A stretch of DNA of 39,060 nt from Maricaulis sp. (GTDB taxonomy: Bacteria > Pseudomonadota > Alphaproteobacteria > Caulobacterales > Maricaulaceae): the NCBI RefSeq assembly GCF_030149425.1, contig NZ_JASBRQ010000003.1, forward strand, positions 1 through 39,060. Direction: 5' to 3'. Both the position numbers and the translations under genes were made by a program. The notes under the pieces were generated by a model, which saw only the letters and a list, made by a program, of their open reading frames with translations, was not told the origin of the DNA and ran no database searches. Shown piece after piece: positions 7,983-15,081 of this stretch (the first letter of the stretch is position 1; every line of letters starts with the position of its first letter).

Positions 7983-7995
7983 CTAGAGGCTCTAG
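7983..7995. promoter_or_regulatory. Small perfect inverted repeat upstream of the EAL gene (possible operator)
   Basis: CTAGAG-G-CTCTAG is a perfect 6 + 1 + 6 palindrome, 20 bases before the EAL start codon. CTAG is generally rare in proteobacterial DNA, so two in one dyad stand out. It could be a repressor half-site pair, or a leader hairpin close to the ribosome-binding region. No consensus is recognised. Confidence 0.3.
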
Positions 7996-8015
7996 CGAAC
8001 CGCTCGGGCTTTTAA

Positions 8016-9581
8016 ATGTCGCTGATCGAACAACGCAATCGCTTCCTCTCCTTCGCATTTGCTGCGGCAGATGTTCTGGTGGAGACGGATCGCGAAGGCA
8101 ATGTGCTCTACGCCGCCGGCGCCACCGCCGCGCTGGGCGAGCCTCCGCTGGAGGACTCGCGAGAAGCGTTTGCACGCCGGCTCGACCCGACGTCGCGCCC
8201 GATCATGAAAGCCCTGCTGCGCGGCATGCGCCCCGGCCGCCGGTCCGGACCGGCCCGTGTGAGCTGCAATGGCCGGGCCGCCAATCTGAGCGGCTGGTTC
8301 CTCGGCAGTGATGACCGCATCCGCTGGACGCTCTCCTTTGAAAGCGCCACTCAGCCCGATGAAGTCGACCCGGATGCTTTTGCGCGATCGGCCGAGACCG
8401 CGCTGCAGGAGGCCCGCCGCCAGGGCAAATCCATGCAAATGTCGGTGCTGCGGATCAGCGGCATAGAGGAAATCGAAACCCGGCTTGGCCCCGACGATGC
8501 GGAAATGCTGTGTCATGCCGTGCAATCGGAATGTCAGCTTGCGGTCGGCTCAGACGGTGTCGCGCGGGCCGTGGACGGCAATCGCATCGCCTTGATCCAT
8601 AGCAGTGACTGCAATGTCGCCGGCCTGCGCCGGTCGATCGTGAAAATTCTCCAGGCTCATGGCTTCCCGGATGCCTCGGTCAGCATCGACTCCATGAATG
8701 ATGCAGAGGATGTGGAGCCGGAAATCGCCGTGCGCGCCTTCATCCACGCCGTCAATGAAGCCGCGGATTCCGCCGAGGGGCTGAACATTACCAGCCTCAA
8801 GGAAGCGGCCTCATTGATGATGCAGGAAGCCTCCCGGCAGATGAACCGGCTGCGCACCTCGATCGCGGGCCGGACCTTCGAGCCTTATGCCCAGCCCATC
8901 ATCAATCTTCGCAGCGGCAATGTGCGTCATTACGAGCTCTTGCTGCGCCTGCCCGATGGCGGGTCGATTGATGCCAGTGTCGGTTTCGCCGAAAGCACCG
9001 GGGTGATCCGCGAGATCGACATGGCGATGACCGAGATGGCCCTGAACTTCCTTCTGGAGCATGACAACGCCCCGAACCTGGCCGTCAATCTGTCCGGCAA
9101 TTCCCTGTCGGACAAAGCCTGGACCGACAAATTTCTCGGCCTGCTTGAAGATGTGCGTATTGACCGGAGCCGCCTCTGCTTCGAGCTCACTGAAACGGCG
9201 ACGATCAAGAAGGTGCACGAGGTCAATTCAGTGATCCAGAAAGTCCGCGATCGTGGCCACCGGGTCTGCCTGGATGATTTCGGCACCGGCTCGGCCAGCT
9301 TCCAGTATCTGCGCGACTTCCCGGCCGATATCGTCAAAATCGACGGCTCTTTTGTTGAGCGTGTCGGCAAGACCGATCGCGACACGGCCCTGCTGAAGGG
9401 CATGATCGCTGTTTGCCAGGATCTCGGCGCGGAAACGGTCGCGGAGAAGGTGGAAACCAAAGCCCAGGCGGCCAAGCTCAAAGCCATGGGTGTTACGCTT
9501 GGACAGGGTTACTATTTCGGTAAGCCTATCCCGCTAGAAACGGTGCTAGACCCGAATCACAAGGCGAATCGGGCCGCGTAA
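8016..9581 (+). CDS. PAS - degenerate GGDEF - EAL c-di-GMP phosphodiesterase
   Basis: A 521-residue cytosolic protein. Residues 1-110 look PAS-like (AAADVLVETDREGNVLYAAG). Residues 115-250 resemble a GGDEF domain whose signature has decayed: RAVDGNRIALIHSSD stands where RxGGDEFxxLL is expected, so no cyclase activity. The C-terminal part from about 285 is EAL: YELLLRL (E307), NLSGNSLSD, FELTETA, LDDFGTG (D420, D421), VKIDG (K441), AEKVE (E477) and GQGYYFGKP. All metal and catalytic residues known to matter in EAL enzymes appear present, though EAL reads ELL and AEGVE reads AEKVE. It should hydrolyse c-di-GMP to pGpG. ATG at 8016 is the only plausible start. It is followed after 18 bases by the receiver gene. 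Confidence 0.88.
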   Translation: MSLIEQRNRFLSFAFAAADVLVETDREGNVLYAAGATAALGEPPLEDSREAFARRLDPTSRPIMKALLRGMRPGRRSGPARVSCNGRAANLSGWFLGSDDRIRWTLSFESATQPDEVDPDAFARSAETALQEARRQGKSMQMSVLRISGIEEIETRLGPDDAEMLCHAVQSECQLAVGSDGVARAVDGNRIALIHSSDCNVAGLRRSIVKILQAHGFPDASVSIDSMNDAEDVEPEIAVRAFIHAVNEAADSAEGLNITSLKEAASLMMQEASRQMNRLRTSIAGRTFEPYAQPIINLRSGNVRHYELLLRLPDGGSIDASVGFAESTGVIREIDMAMTEMALNFLLEHDNAPNLAVNLSGNSLSDKAWTDKFLGLLEDVRIDRSRLCFELTETATIKKVHEVNSVIQKVRDRGHRVCLDDFGTGSASFQYLRDFPADIVKIDGSFVERVGKTDRDTALLKGMIAVCQDLGAETVAEKVETKAQAAKLKAMGVTLGQGYYFGKPIPLETVLDPNHKANRAA

Positions 9582-9599
9582 CCGAAGAGGCGAACCGCC

Positions 9600-10166
9600 A
9601 TGGCCGCAGATATGAGCCGCGTCAAAGTGCTGATTGTCGATGACAACGGCTACATGCTCACCATCCTGCGTACAATTCTGCACGGCTTCGGCATCAAGCA
9701 GATCCTGGAATCCCGGGATCCGGCGGATGCGTTCGACATGGTGCGGTCCGACAGCGTCGATATCATCATCACCGATTATCAGATGGAGATTCTCGACGGT
9801 CTCGATTTCGTGCGCCTGGTCCGCACGGCCGATGACAGCCCCAATCCGCTGATCCCGATCATCATGCTGAGCGCCTACTCCGAGAAATCTCGAGTGGAAG
9901 CCGCCCGCGATGCCGGGGTGACCGAGTTTTGCTGCAAGCCGATCACCGCGAAGGAAATGTTCGCCAAGATCGCTTCAGTGATCAACGACCCGCGCCCGTT
10001 TATCCGTAACAAGTCCTATTTCGGACCGGACCGCCGCCGCCAGGACCCCGAGGATTCGACCTATAAGGGACCGGAACGGCGCAAGGGGCTGAAGTCCGTT
10101 GTACCGGATGGCGGTGAAGAAGCTGGCGACGGTATTGATCTGTCGCCGCAAGGCGACGCGGCTTAA
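9600..10166 (+). CDS. Response regulator: receiver domain with repeated GPxRR basic tail
   Basis: A 188-residue protein with one CheY-like receiver (about 7-128): VLIVDDNGYM with the acidic pair, IIITDYQMEILDG with the phospho-acceptor Asp, IIMLSAYSEK, and CCKPITAKEM with the conserved Lys. There is no DNA-binding domain. The 60-residue tail holds two copies of one short motif, YFGPDRRRQ and YKGPERRKG, about 20 residues apart, then an acidic end. A tail of this type suggests protein docking rather than DNA binding. The ribosome site GAGGCG precedes ATG 9600; ATG at 9612 (MSRVKV) is an alternative start. It lies between the phosphodiesterase and the histidine kinase and could be a phosphorelay partner of the latter. 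Confidence 0.88.
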   Translation: MAADMSRVKVLIVDDNGYMLTILRTILHGFGIKQILESRDPADAFDMVRSDSVDIIITDYQMEILDGLDFVRLVRTADDSPNPLIPIIMLSAYSEKSRVEAARDAGVTEFCCKPITAKEMFAKIASVINDPRPFIRNKSYFGPDRRRQDPEDSTYKGPERRKGLKSVVPDGGEEAGDGIDLSPQGDAA

Positions 10167-10227
10167 ACCGTGGATAGACCGCGACGCGTGATCGACATCG
10201 GCGCGCGACGCATTTTAGTTTGTGACC

Positions 10228-12873
10228 ATGAGTCAGTCTGTTTCCGATAGGGCGCCCGCTTCCCAGCGGCGTGCGGCGAACCGTCAGCCGACGGTTAGCG
10301 CACCTGCGGCCGATGGAAAATCAGCCCGTGGCATGGGCGCAGGCTGGATCGTGTTTGCGATGCTGCTCTTCACCCTCGCTTACGGCGGCATCTTCGCGCT
10401 CAAGATCCAGCAGGAACGCGGCGCCCTGATGACCGAGGCGGAACGCTCCCAGGCCAATGCTGCCGGCTATCTCGCCGAGCGCGTATCGGCCCGACTCGGC
10501 GAAGTGCGCTATGCTTTGAGTTTTGCTGGCACGGATTTGTCGGCCGCACCGATGCAGGGACTGACACAGCTGGCGGAAAGCCGGCTCGACACCCTCGTCC
10601 AATCCCCTTTGATCGATAGCGGCATCATCATGCTGCCCGACGGACGCACCTTCATGAGCCGCCCGGGTGATGGCGCCCTGCGCTCAAGCGCCGGTGACGC
10701 TCTGGGCGTTGAATCCGGCATGGTGACCGCCATTGCCGACAGCGGCGATGCCTTCATCGTGCTGGCCGTCCCGGTACCGCTTGAAGATGGAACCGTCGGC
10801 GCCATCGCCGTGCGCGTTCCCGCTCAGCTGGCCCTGCCCGACTGGGGTAGTGACCGGGTCGTGGCGCTGGCGGATAGGGAAGGCCAGATGCTGGCCCTGC
10901 AACCGGTGATGGGCGGTGTCCGGGCGGGCACGCCGCTGGCGGAACGCTTCGGGCTTACCCATGACATTGTCGCCGCCCTCGCCGATGGCGGCGGCGCCAC
11001 ATCGGAAGCGCGCTTTGGCGAAGATCCGGTGACGTTCGCGGTGGCGCCGGTTTCGAACACCGCTTTGCACGTCTATGCCCTTGGCGCCGTTGAAATCAAT
11101 CAAAGCGCCTGGATCCGCACGATCTCCTTCTACAGCCTCATGTTCGTGGCGCCGATCATCGTCGCGCTGGGCCTGGTGGGTCTGATCTTCCTGCAAATGC
11201 GCCGGCTGCGCGCTACACGCGCCCGCCTTGCGGTCAATGAGCAACGCTTCCGCTACGCCATTGAAGGGGCCCGCTGCGGGGTCTGGGACTGGAATCCGGA
11301 CGCCGACACCGTCTTTGTCACCGACAGCCTGGCCCGCATGCTCGGTCTGGACGGCGCAATCGAGTGTTCCGGATCGGACTTCCTGCGCCTGTTCAGCCGC
11401 CCGGATCGCGACAAGTTGCGCGCCGCCATGCGCAGCGCGCCGACCGGCGGCGAGGTCGATCTGGAAGTCATCGCCGCGGTCGCCCCGGTGTGGCTGCAGA
11501 TGCGCGGCCGCATTCTCGGCGACGGCATGGAGCGCACCTCCCGTATTATCGGCGTGGCGATCGATGTGACCGAACGCAAAGGTGCCCAGGCCCGCGTCGC
11601 GGCGGCTGAATCGCGCCTACGCGCGGCGCTGGAATCGATGTCGGAAAGCTTCGTGCTCTGGGACAGCAAGCGCCGTCTTGTGCTCTGGAACCGCAAATTC
11701 CGTGACTATTTCGATTTCTCTGACGGCCAGCTCAAGCCGGGCCTGTCCTACAGTGCCGTCGAGCAGACTGCAGCCCGGGCGATCAAGGCGGTGCACGGCG
11801 AACAGGATACGTCGGAAGCCTATGATATCGAGCTCGCCGATGGCCGCTGGCTGCACTATTCCGAGCGCGCCACCGCCGATGGCGGCCTGGTCAGCTTTGG
11901 CGCCGACATCACCGATCTCAAGCGTCACGAAGCAGCCCTGACCGAGAACGACGCCCAATTGCGCAAGACGGTGGAAGATCTGCGTGAAAGCCAGGCCCGT
12001 ATCGCCGATCTGGCCAAAAAGTACGAAGAAGAGAAAATCCGCGCCGAGGAAGCCAACCGCTCCAAGAGCGAGTTCCTGGCCAACATGTCACACGAGCTGC
12101 GGACCCCACTCAATGCCATCAACGGCTTCTCGGAAATCATGCTGCGCGAAATGTTCGGCCCCTTGGGGGATGAACGCTATGTCGGCTACACCAACGACAT
12201 TCTCTCATCCGGCCAGCACCTGCTCGAACTGATCAACGACATTCTCGACATGTCCAAGATCGAAGCCGGCAAGATGCAGCTGCAGGCCGAGCCGACCGAT
12301 GCGGGCGAGCTGATCGAACATTGCCTGCGCATTGTCCGCGGCCGGGCTGATGAGAAACAGCTGCAATTGCGCGCTGACGTGTCCGAGCTTCCCGAGCTCG
12401 AAGTCGATCCGCGCGCCTTCAAACAGGTCGTCATCAACCTGGTTTCCAATGCAGTGAAATTCACGCCGGAAGGCGGACGCGTAACGGTGCGCGGCTTCCT
12501 CTCCGGCACCGGTGTGATCTTCCAGGTCGCCGATACCGGTATCGGTATCGCCAAGGAAGACCTGCCGCGTCTGGGTCGCCCCTTCGAGCAGATCGAGAGC
12601 CAGCATTCCAAGAGCTATCAGGGCTCCGGCCTTGGCCTGGCTCTGTCCAAATCCCTGATCGAGTTGCACGGTGGTACGATGACCATCGACTCAACCCTGG
12701 GCGAAGGCACGACGGTCAGTTTCGTCCTGCCGCTGTCGCAGGACCAGGACATCGATATCGAGGCGCTGGCCGCCCAGGCGTCCGGTGATGTCGGAAGCGA
12801 AATCGATGATGAGGAGTTGGAATTCGTCGACGGCGAACGCGCCAGTCCGGCGGCAGGCGGTCAGGCCGGCTAG
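10228..12873 (+). CDS. PleC/DivJ-type membrane PAS-PAS sensor histidine kinase
   Basis: An 881-residue kinase: membrane span at about 39-60, an extracytoplasmic sensor of about 235 residues, a second span near 298-322, two PAS domains (about 334-450 and 460-573; MESFVLWD-like MSESFVLWDSKRRLVLWN), a short coiled coil, a HisKA domain with the phospho-accepting His (MSHELRTPLNAINGFSEIM, H622), and a HATPase domain with NLVSNAVKF (N737), DTGIGIAKED, LGRPFEQIES and GSGLGLALS. It lacks its own receiver. The H-box and the FGPLG...GYTNDILSSGQHLL stretch resemble PleC and DivJ, which control DivK/CtrA in Caulobacter, and a neighbouring glnE also occurs near PleC-type kinases in some alphaproteobacteria as far as I recall; PleC orthology is inference. 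ATG at 10228 is preferred to GTG at 10222. The stop overlaps that of the opposing metal-sensor gene. Confidence 0.85.
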   Translation: MSQSVSDRAPASQRRAANRQPTVSAPAADGKSARGMGAGWIVFAMLLFTLAYGGIFALKIQQERGALMTEAERSQANAAGYLAERVSARLGEVRYALSFAGTDLSAAPMQGLTQLAESRLDTLVQSPLIDSGIIMLPDGRTFMSRPGDGALRSSAGDALGVESGMVTAIADSGDAFIVLAVPVPLEDGTVGAIAVRVPAQLALPDWGSDRVVALADREGQMLALQPVMGGVRAGTPLAERFGLTHDIVAALADGGGATSEARFGEDPVTFAVAPVSNTALHVYALGAVEINQSAWIRTISFYSLMFVAPIIVALGLVGLIFLQMRRLRATRARLAVNEQRFRYAIEGARCGVWDWNPDADTVFVTDSLARMLGLDGAIECSGSDFLRLFSRPDRDKLRAAMRSAPTGGEVDLEVIAAVAPVWLQMRGRILGDGMERTSRIIGVAIDVTERKGAQARVAAAESRLRAALESMSESFVLWDSKRRLVLWNRKFRDYFDFSDGQLKPGLSYSAVEQTAARAIKAVHGEQDTSEAYDIELADGRWLHYSERATADGGLVSFGADITDLKRHEAALTENDAQLRKTVEDLRESQARIADLAKKYEEEKIRAEEANRSKSEFLANMSHELRTPLNAINGFSEIMLREMFGPLGDERYVGYTNDILSSGQHLLELINDILDMSKIEAGKMQLQAEPTDAGELIEHCLRIVRGRADEKQLQLRADVSELPELEVDPRAFKQVVINLVSNAVKFTPEGGRVTVRGFLSGTGVIFQVADTGIGIAKEDLPRLGRPFEQIESQHSKSYQGSGLGLALSKSLIELHGGTMTIDSTLGEGTTVSFVLPLSQDQDIDIEALAAQASGDVGSEIDDEELEFVDGERASPAAGGQAG

Positions 12874-13394
12874 CCGCCTCCTGGCGGTGGCGGCGGACGG
12901 CGGCGCGGCCCGGCACGTTCACCCTCTTCCCGGAAAGAACGCCCGCGGGCCTCGCGCAGAACCCGTGCCCGCGTGTCGGCATCGAGGTCCGCCACCAGCT
13001 CGATAAGAACCCCTTCAATATGAGCCTCAACGGCATGCCGGCTGGTCCGCATGTTCGCCAGCGCGGCTTGAGCGGCCTCAGCATCGAAAGGCTCGGCGAT
13101 CATGGCCATTTCGGCCTGGCGGCGGGCCATATGCGATTCACGCATCAAGGCGCGTGAGCGCGGCGCTTCCTCGCGCATGCGGCGGCGCGCCTCGCGCCGG
13201 TCTTCAGGCGGCAGGGCGGCAATAAAGCGGCGGACATTGAAACCACGCGGGCCCGCATCCCGCTCCGGCCCGGCCGCGCGCTCGACAGTCTCGGTCGACG
13301 GCGCGACCTCGCGCTGAATCAGAAACCCGATCAGGGCGCCATTGATCAGAACCGATGCGATCAGGGCGATGATCCAGGGGGTGGGTGAGTTCAA
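12870..13394 (-). CDS. Periplasmic heavy-metal-sensor-like protein (Metal_resist/CnrX type), membrane anchored
   Basis: About 174 residues: an N-terminal anchor (PTPWIIALIASVLINGALIG) followed by a helical periplasmic domain rich in Arg, Glu and Ala, with FNVRRFIAALPPEDRREARR and MREEAPRSRALMRESHMARR. The LPPEDRxxxxxxMRxxxP pattern matches the Metal_resist/CpxP-like helical hairpin family (periplasmic metal sensors and chaperones). The last residues are RRRPPPPPGGG. The start is uncertain: TTG at 13394, which overlaps the anti-sigma stop (TTGA) and follows GGGAGAGGAG, is preferred; ATG at 13421 would add nine residues. It is the third gene of the sigma / anti-sigma / sensor triplet and may act as co-anti-sigma, as CnrX does for CnrY; no His/Cys-rich metal site is obvious. 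Confidence 0.75.
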   Translation of the reverse strand: MNSPTPWIIALIASVLINGALIGFLIQREVAPSTETVERAAGPERDAGPRGFNVRRFIAALPPEDRREARRRMREEAPRSRALMRESHMARRQAEMAMIAEPFDAEAAQAALANMRTSRHAVEAHIEGVLIELVADLDADTRARVLREARGRSFREEGERAGPRRRPPPPPGGG

Positions 13395-13795
13395 ATCTCC
13401 TCTCCCAGCCAATCGGTCCAATCCTCGTCAAAACCACTGAAAGCCTCCGCATAGATCGCTTCGGCCTGATCCGCCGGCGGGGCGATATAGCCACCGGCAA
13501 AGCCGGCAAAGACGCCGATAACCAGGGCCGCAGCAGCGGCCACCGGCGCGCGCCAGCCCCAGACCGCGACCGGCTTGGGCAGGGTTTTGAGAATACGGTG
13601 CTGTAAGAGCTCGCTCGGTTCCGGGTCGGCCATGTCGAGCAATGCGTCGAGCTCGGCTTCCAGGGCGTGCGCCTCGGCCAGAACGTCCGGGTGGTCGAGC
13701 AGAAAGGCCTGCGCCGCCTCGCGCTCGGCCGCCGGCCAGCGCGCCGGATCAGCGCCATACGCTTCGAGAATGTCTTGCATGCGTTCCCGGTTCAT
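13391..13795 (-). CDS. Putative anti-sigma factor with one membrane span
   Basis: A 134-residue protein: a cytosolic helical part of about 78 residues (MNRERMQDILEAYGADPARW, then PAAEREAAQAFLLDHPDVLA), one membrane span (WRAPVAAAAALVIGVFAGFA, about 81-100) and a short acidic periplasmic tail. This is the layout of small membrane anti-sigma factors. It has no zinc-binding HxxxCxxC motif, so it is not a ZAS-type factor. ATG at 13795 overlaps the sigma gene stop by four bases (ATGA), indicating translational coupling, and its own stop overlaps the next start. The role is inferred from position. Confidence 0.75.
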   Translation of the reverse strand: MNRERMQDILEAYGADPARWPAAEREAAQAFLLDHPDVLAEAHALEAELDALLDMADPEPSELLQHRILKTLPKPVAVWGWRAPVAAAAALVIGVFAGFAGGYIAPPADQAEAIYAEAFSGFDEDWTDWLGEEI

Positions 13796-14430
13796 CGCTT
13801 CAGTCCTTCCTGCGATACCGCGACGGTATGATAGCTAGATATGAGATCACCGGCCTGTTCCATCAATAGCGCCTTGAGCTTGCGGCGCCCGCGAGCGAGC
13901 AGGCTTTCCAGCGCTTCGACACTGACCGACATCATCTCGGCAGCGGCGATATTGCTCATCTCCTGAAAATGGACGAGCTCCATTGCAATGCGCTGCCGCT
14001 CCGGCAGCTGATTGACTGCATCAACAACCCTGTTGCCGCTTTCACGGCGGGTCAGATGGGCTTCCTGATCGGGTGTCTCGTCAGCACGCTCGGGCGTTTC
14101 ATCCATCAACACTTCGCGCCGCTTGCGCAAACGGTCATAGCACAGATTGATGGCAATGCGGCTGATCCAGGTGGTGACCTGGGCGCGGCCGCTTTCAAAC
14201 CGGCCCGCCGCTTTCCAGACGCGGATAAACGTCTTCTGGGCCACGTCCTCCGCCTCCACCGGATCGCCCAGCATACGCTGAGCGATCCCGCAGATGCGCG
14301 GCAGACAACGCTGCATCAGGAGCCGGGCGGCATCACGATCGCCGTCAGCAATGCGGCTCAAAAGAGCCTCATCACTGTCGTCGACACCGCGTGAGCGGAT
14401 GCGAAACCCGTTACGGCCCGTCTCGGCCAT
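13792..14430 (-). CDS. ECF-family RNA polymerase sigma factor
   Basis: A 212-residue sigma-70 family protein of the group IV (ECF) type. Region 2 spans about 25-95, with DPVEAEDVAQKTFIRVWKAA and a WISRIAINLCYDRLRKRRE stretch that contacts the -10 element; region 4 spans about 133-187, with NQLPERQRIAMELVHFQEMS and VSVEALESLLARGRRKLKAL as the helix-turn-helix. Regions 1 and 3 are missing, as usual for ECF factors. ATG at 14430 has an AGGAG ribosome site; the longer upstream frame runs through the EF-hand gene and is rejected. The next gene, a membrane anti-sigma, overlaps by four bases. Its own target promoter is not recognisable in this window. Confidence 0.92.
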   Translation of the reverse strand: MAETGRNGFRIRSRGVDDSDEALLSRIADGDRDAARLLMQRCLPRICGIAQRMLGDPVEAEDVAQKTFIRVWKAAGRFESGRAQVTTWISRIAINLCYDRLRKRREVLMDETPERADETPDQEAHLTRRESGNRVVDAVNQLPERQRIAMELVHFQEMSNIAAAEMMSVSVEALESLLARGRRKLKALLMEQAGDLISSYHTVAVSQEGLKR

Positions 14431-14473
14431 CAGAACTCCTGCACTGCGACGCCCATCCAGCGTGCCGGCCGAA

Positions 14474-15010
14474 CTAGTCACGCCACCACATGCGGCGAGA
14501 CTGACGCCGTTCGACGGCAGCGTCCAGCTCATCCGGGGTGATCGCCCCGTTGCCATCGGCGTCCAGCCGTTCAAACAGCGGATGTTCCACGGCCATGAAT
14601 TCAGCCTGGGAGACGCGGCCATCACCATCGCTGTCGGCGCGGCGGTGCTCACCGCCCGGACCATGCCGGCCACGGCCGCCGCGGCCCCGGCGCGGTCCGC
14701 GCGCCTCTTCATCGCCGAGCTCGGCCTGGCGCTGGGCACGCAGGCGCTGATGCATCGGGTTCTGATCCTCGCCATCGAGATAACCGTCGCTATTGCGGTC
14801 CATCCAGGCGAACATTTCTGCTTGTAATTCCTCGACTTCGGCCAGGGTGATCGTGTTGTCACCATTGGCGTCGGACGCGCGGAGCATCATCATGACGCGT
14901 TCCGCGCCTTGGCCGCGATCACGGTCGCCGCCGCGTTGTGCTTCTGCGCTCGCGCCGGTGAAAGCCAGCGCGGACGTGCACAGCAGCACGAGAAGTTGAG
15001 AGCGTTTCAT
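14474..15010 (-). CDS. Secreted four-EF-hand calcium-binding protein
   Basis: A 178-residue protein with a cleavable signal peptide (MKRSQLLVLLCTSALAFTGA, cut likely after AEA) and four EF-hand loops: DANGDNTITLAE (47-58), DRNSDGYLDGED (71-82), DSDGDGRVSQAE (126-137) and DADGNGAITPDE (150-161). All have Asp at loop positions 1 and 3 or 5 and an acidic residue at 12, so calcium binding is likely. Between the pairs lies a Gly/Arg-rich linker, RGPRRGRGGRGRHGPGG. ATG at 15010 is chosen because the signal peptide begins there. It lies 43 bases upstream of the sigma gene on the same strand, and EF-hand proteins often lie next to this kind of sigma/metal-sensor group, so they may share regulation. 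Confidence 0.88.
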   Translation of the reverse strand: MKRSQLLVLLCTSALAFTGASAEAQRGGDRDRGQGAERVMMMLRASDANGDNTITLAEVEELQAEMFAWMDRNSDGYLDGEDQNPMHQRLRAQRQAELGDEEARGPRRGRGGRGRHGPGGEHRRADSDGDGRVSQAEFMAVEHPLFERLDADGNGAITPDELDAAVERRQSRRMWWRD

Positions 15011-15081
15011 GTCTAGGATTTCCTTATCCTGTGGGCCTCGCTTACCTCTCAAACGCAGGCCCACGGAAAATCCGTCGCTTT

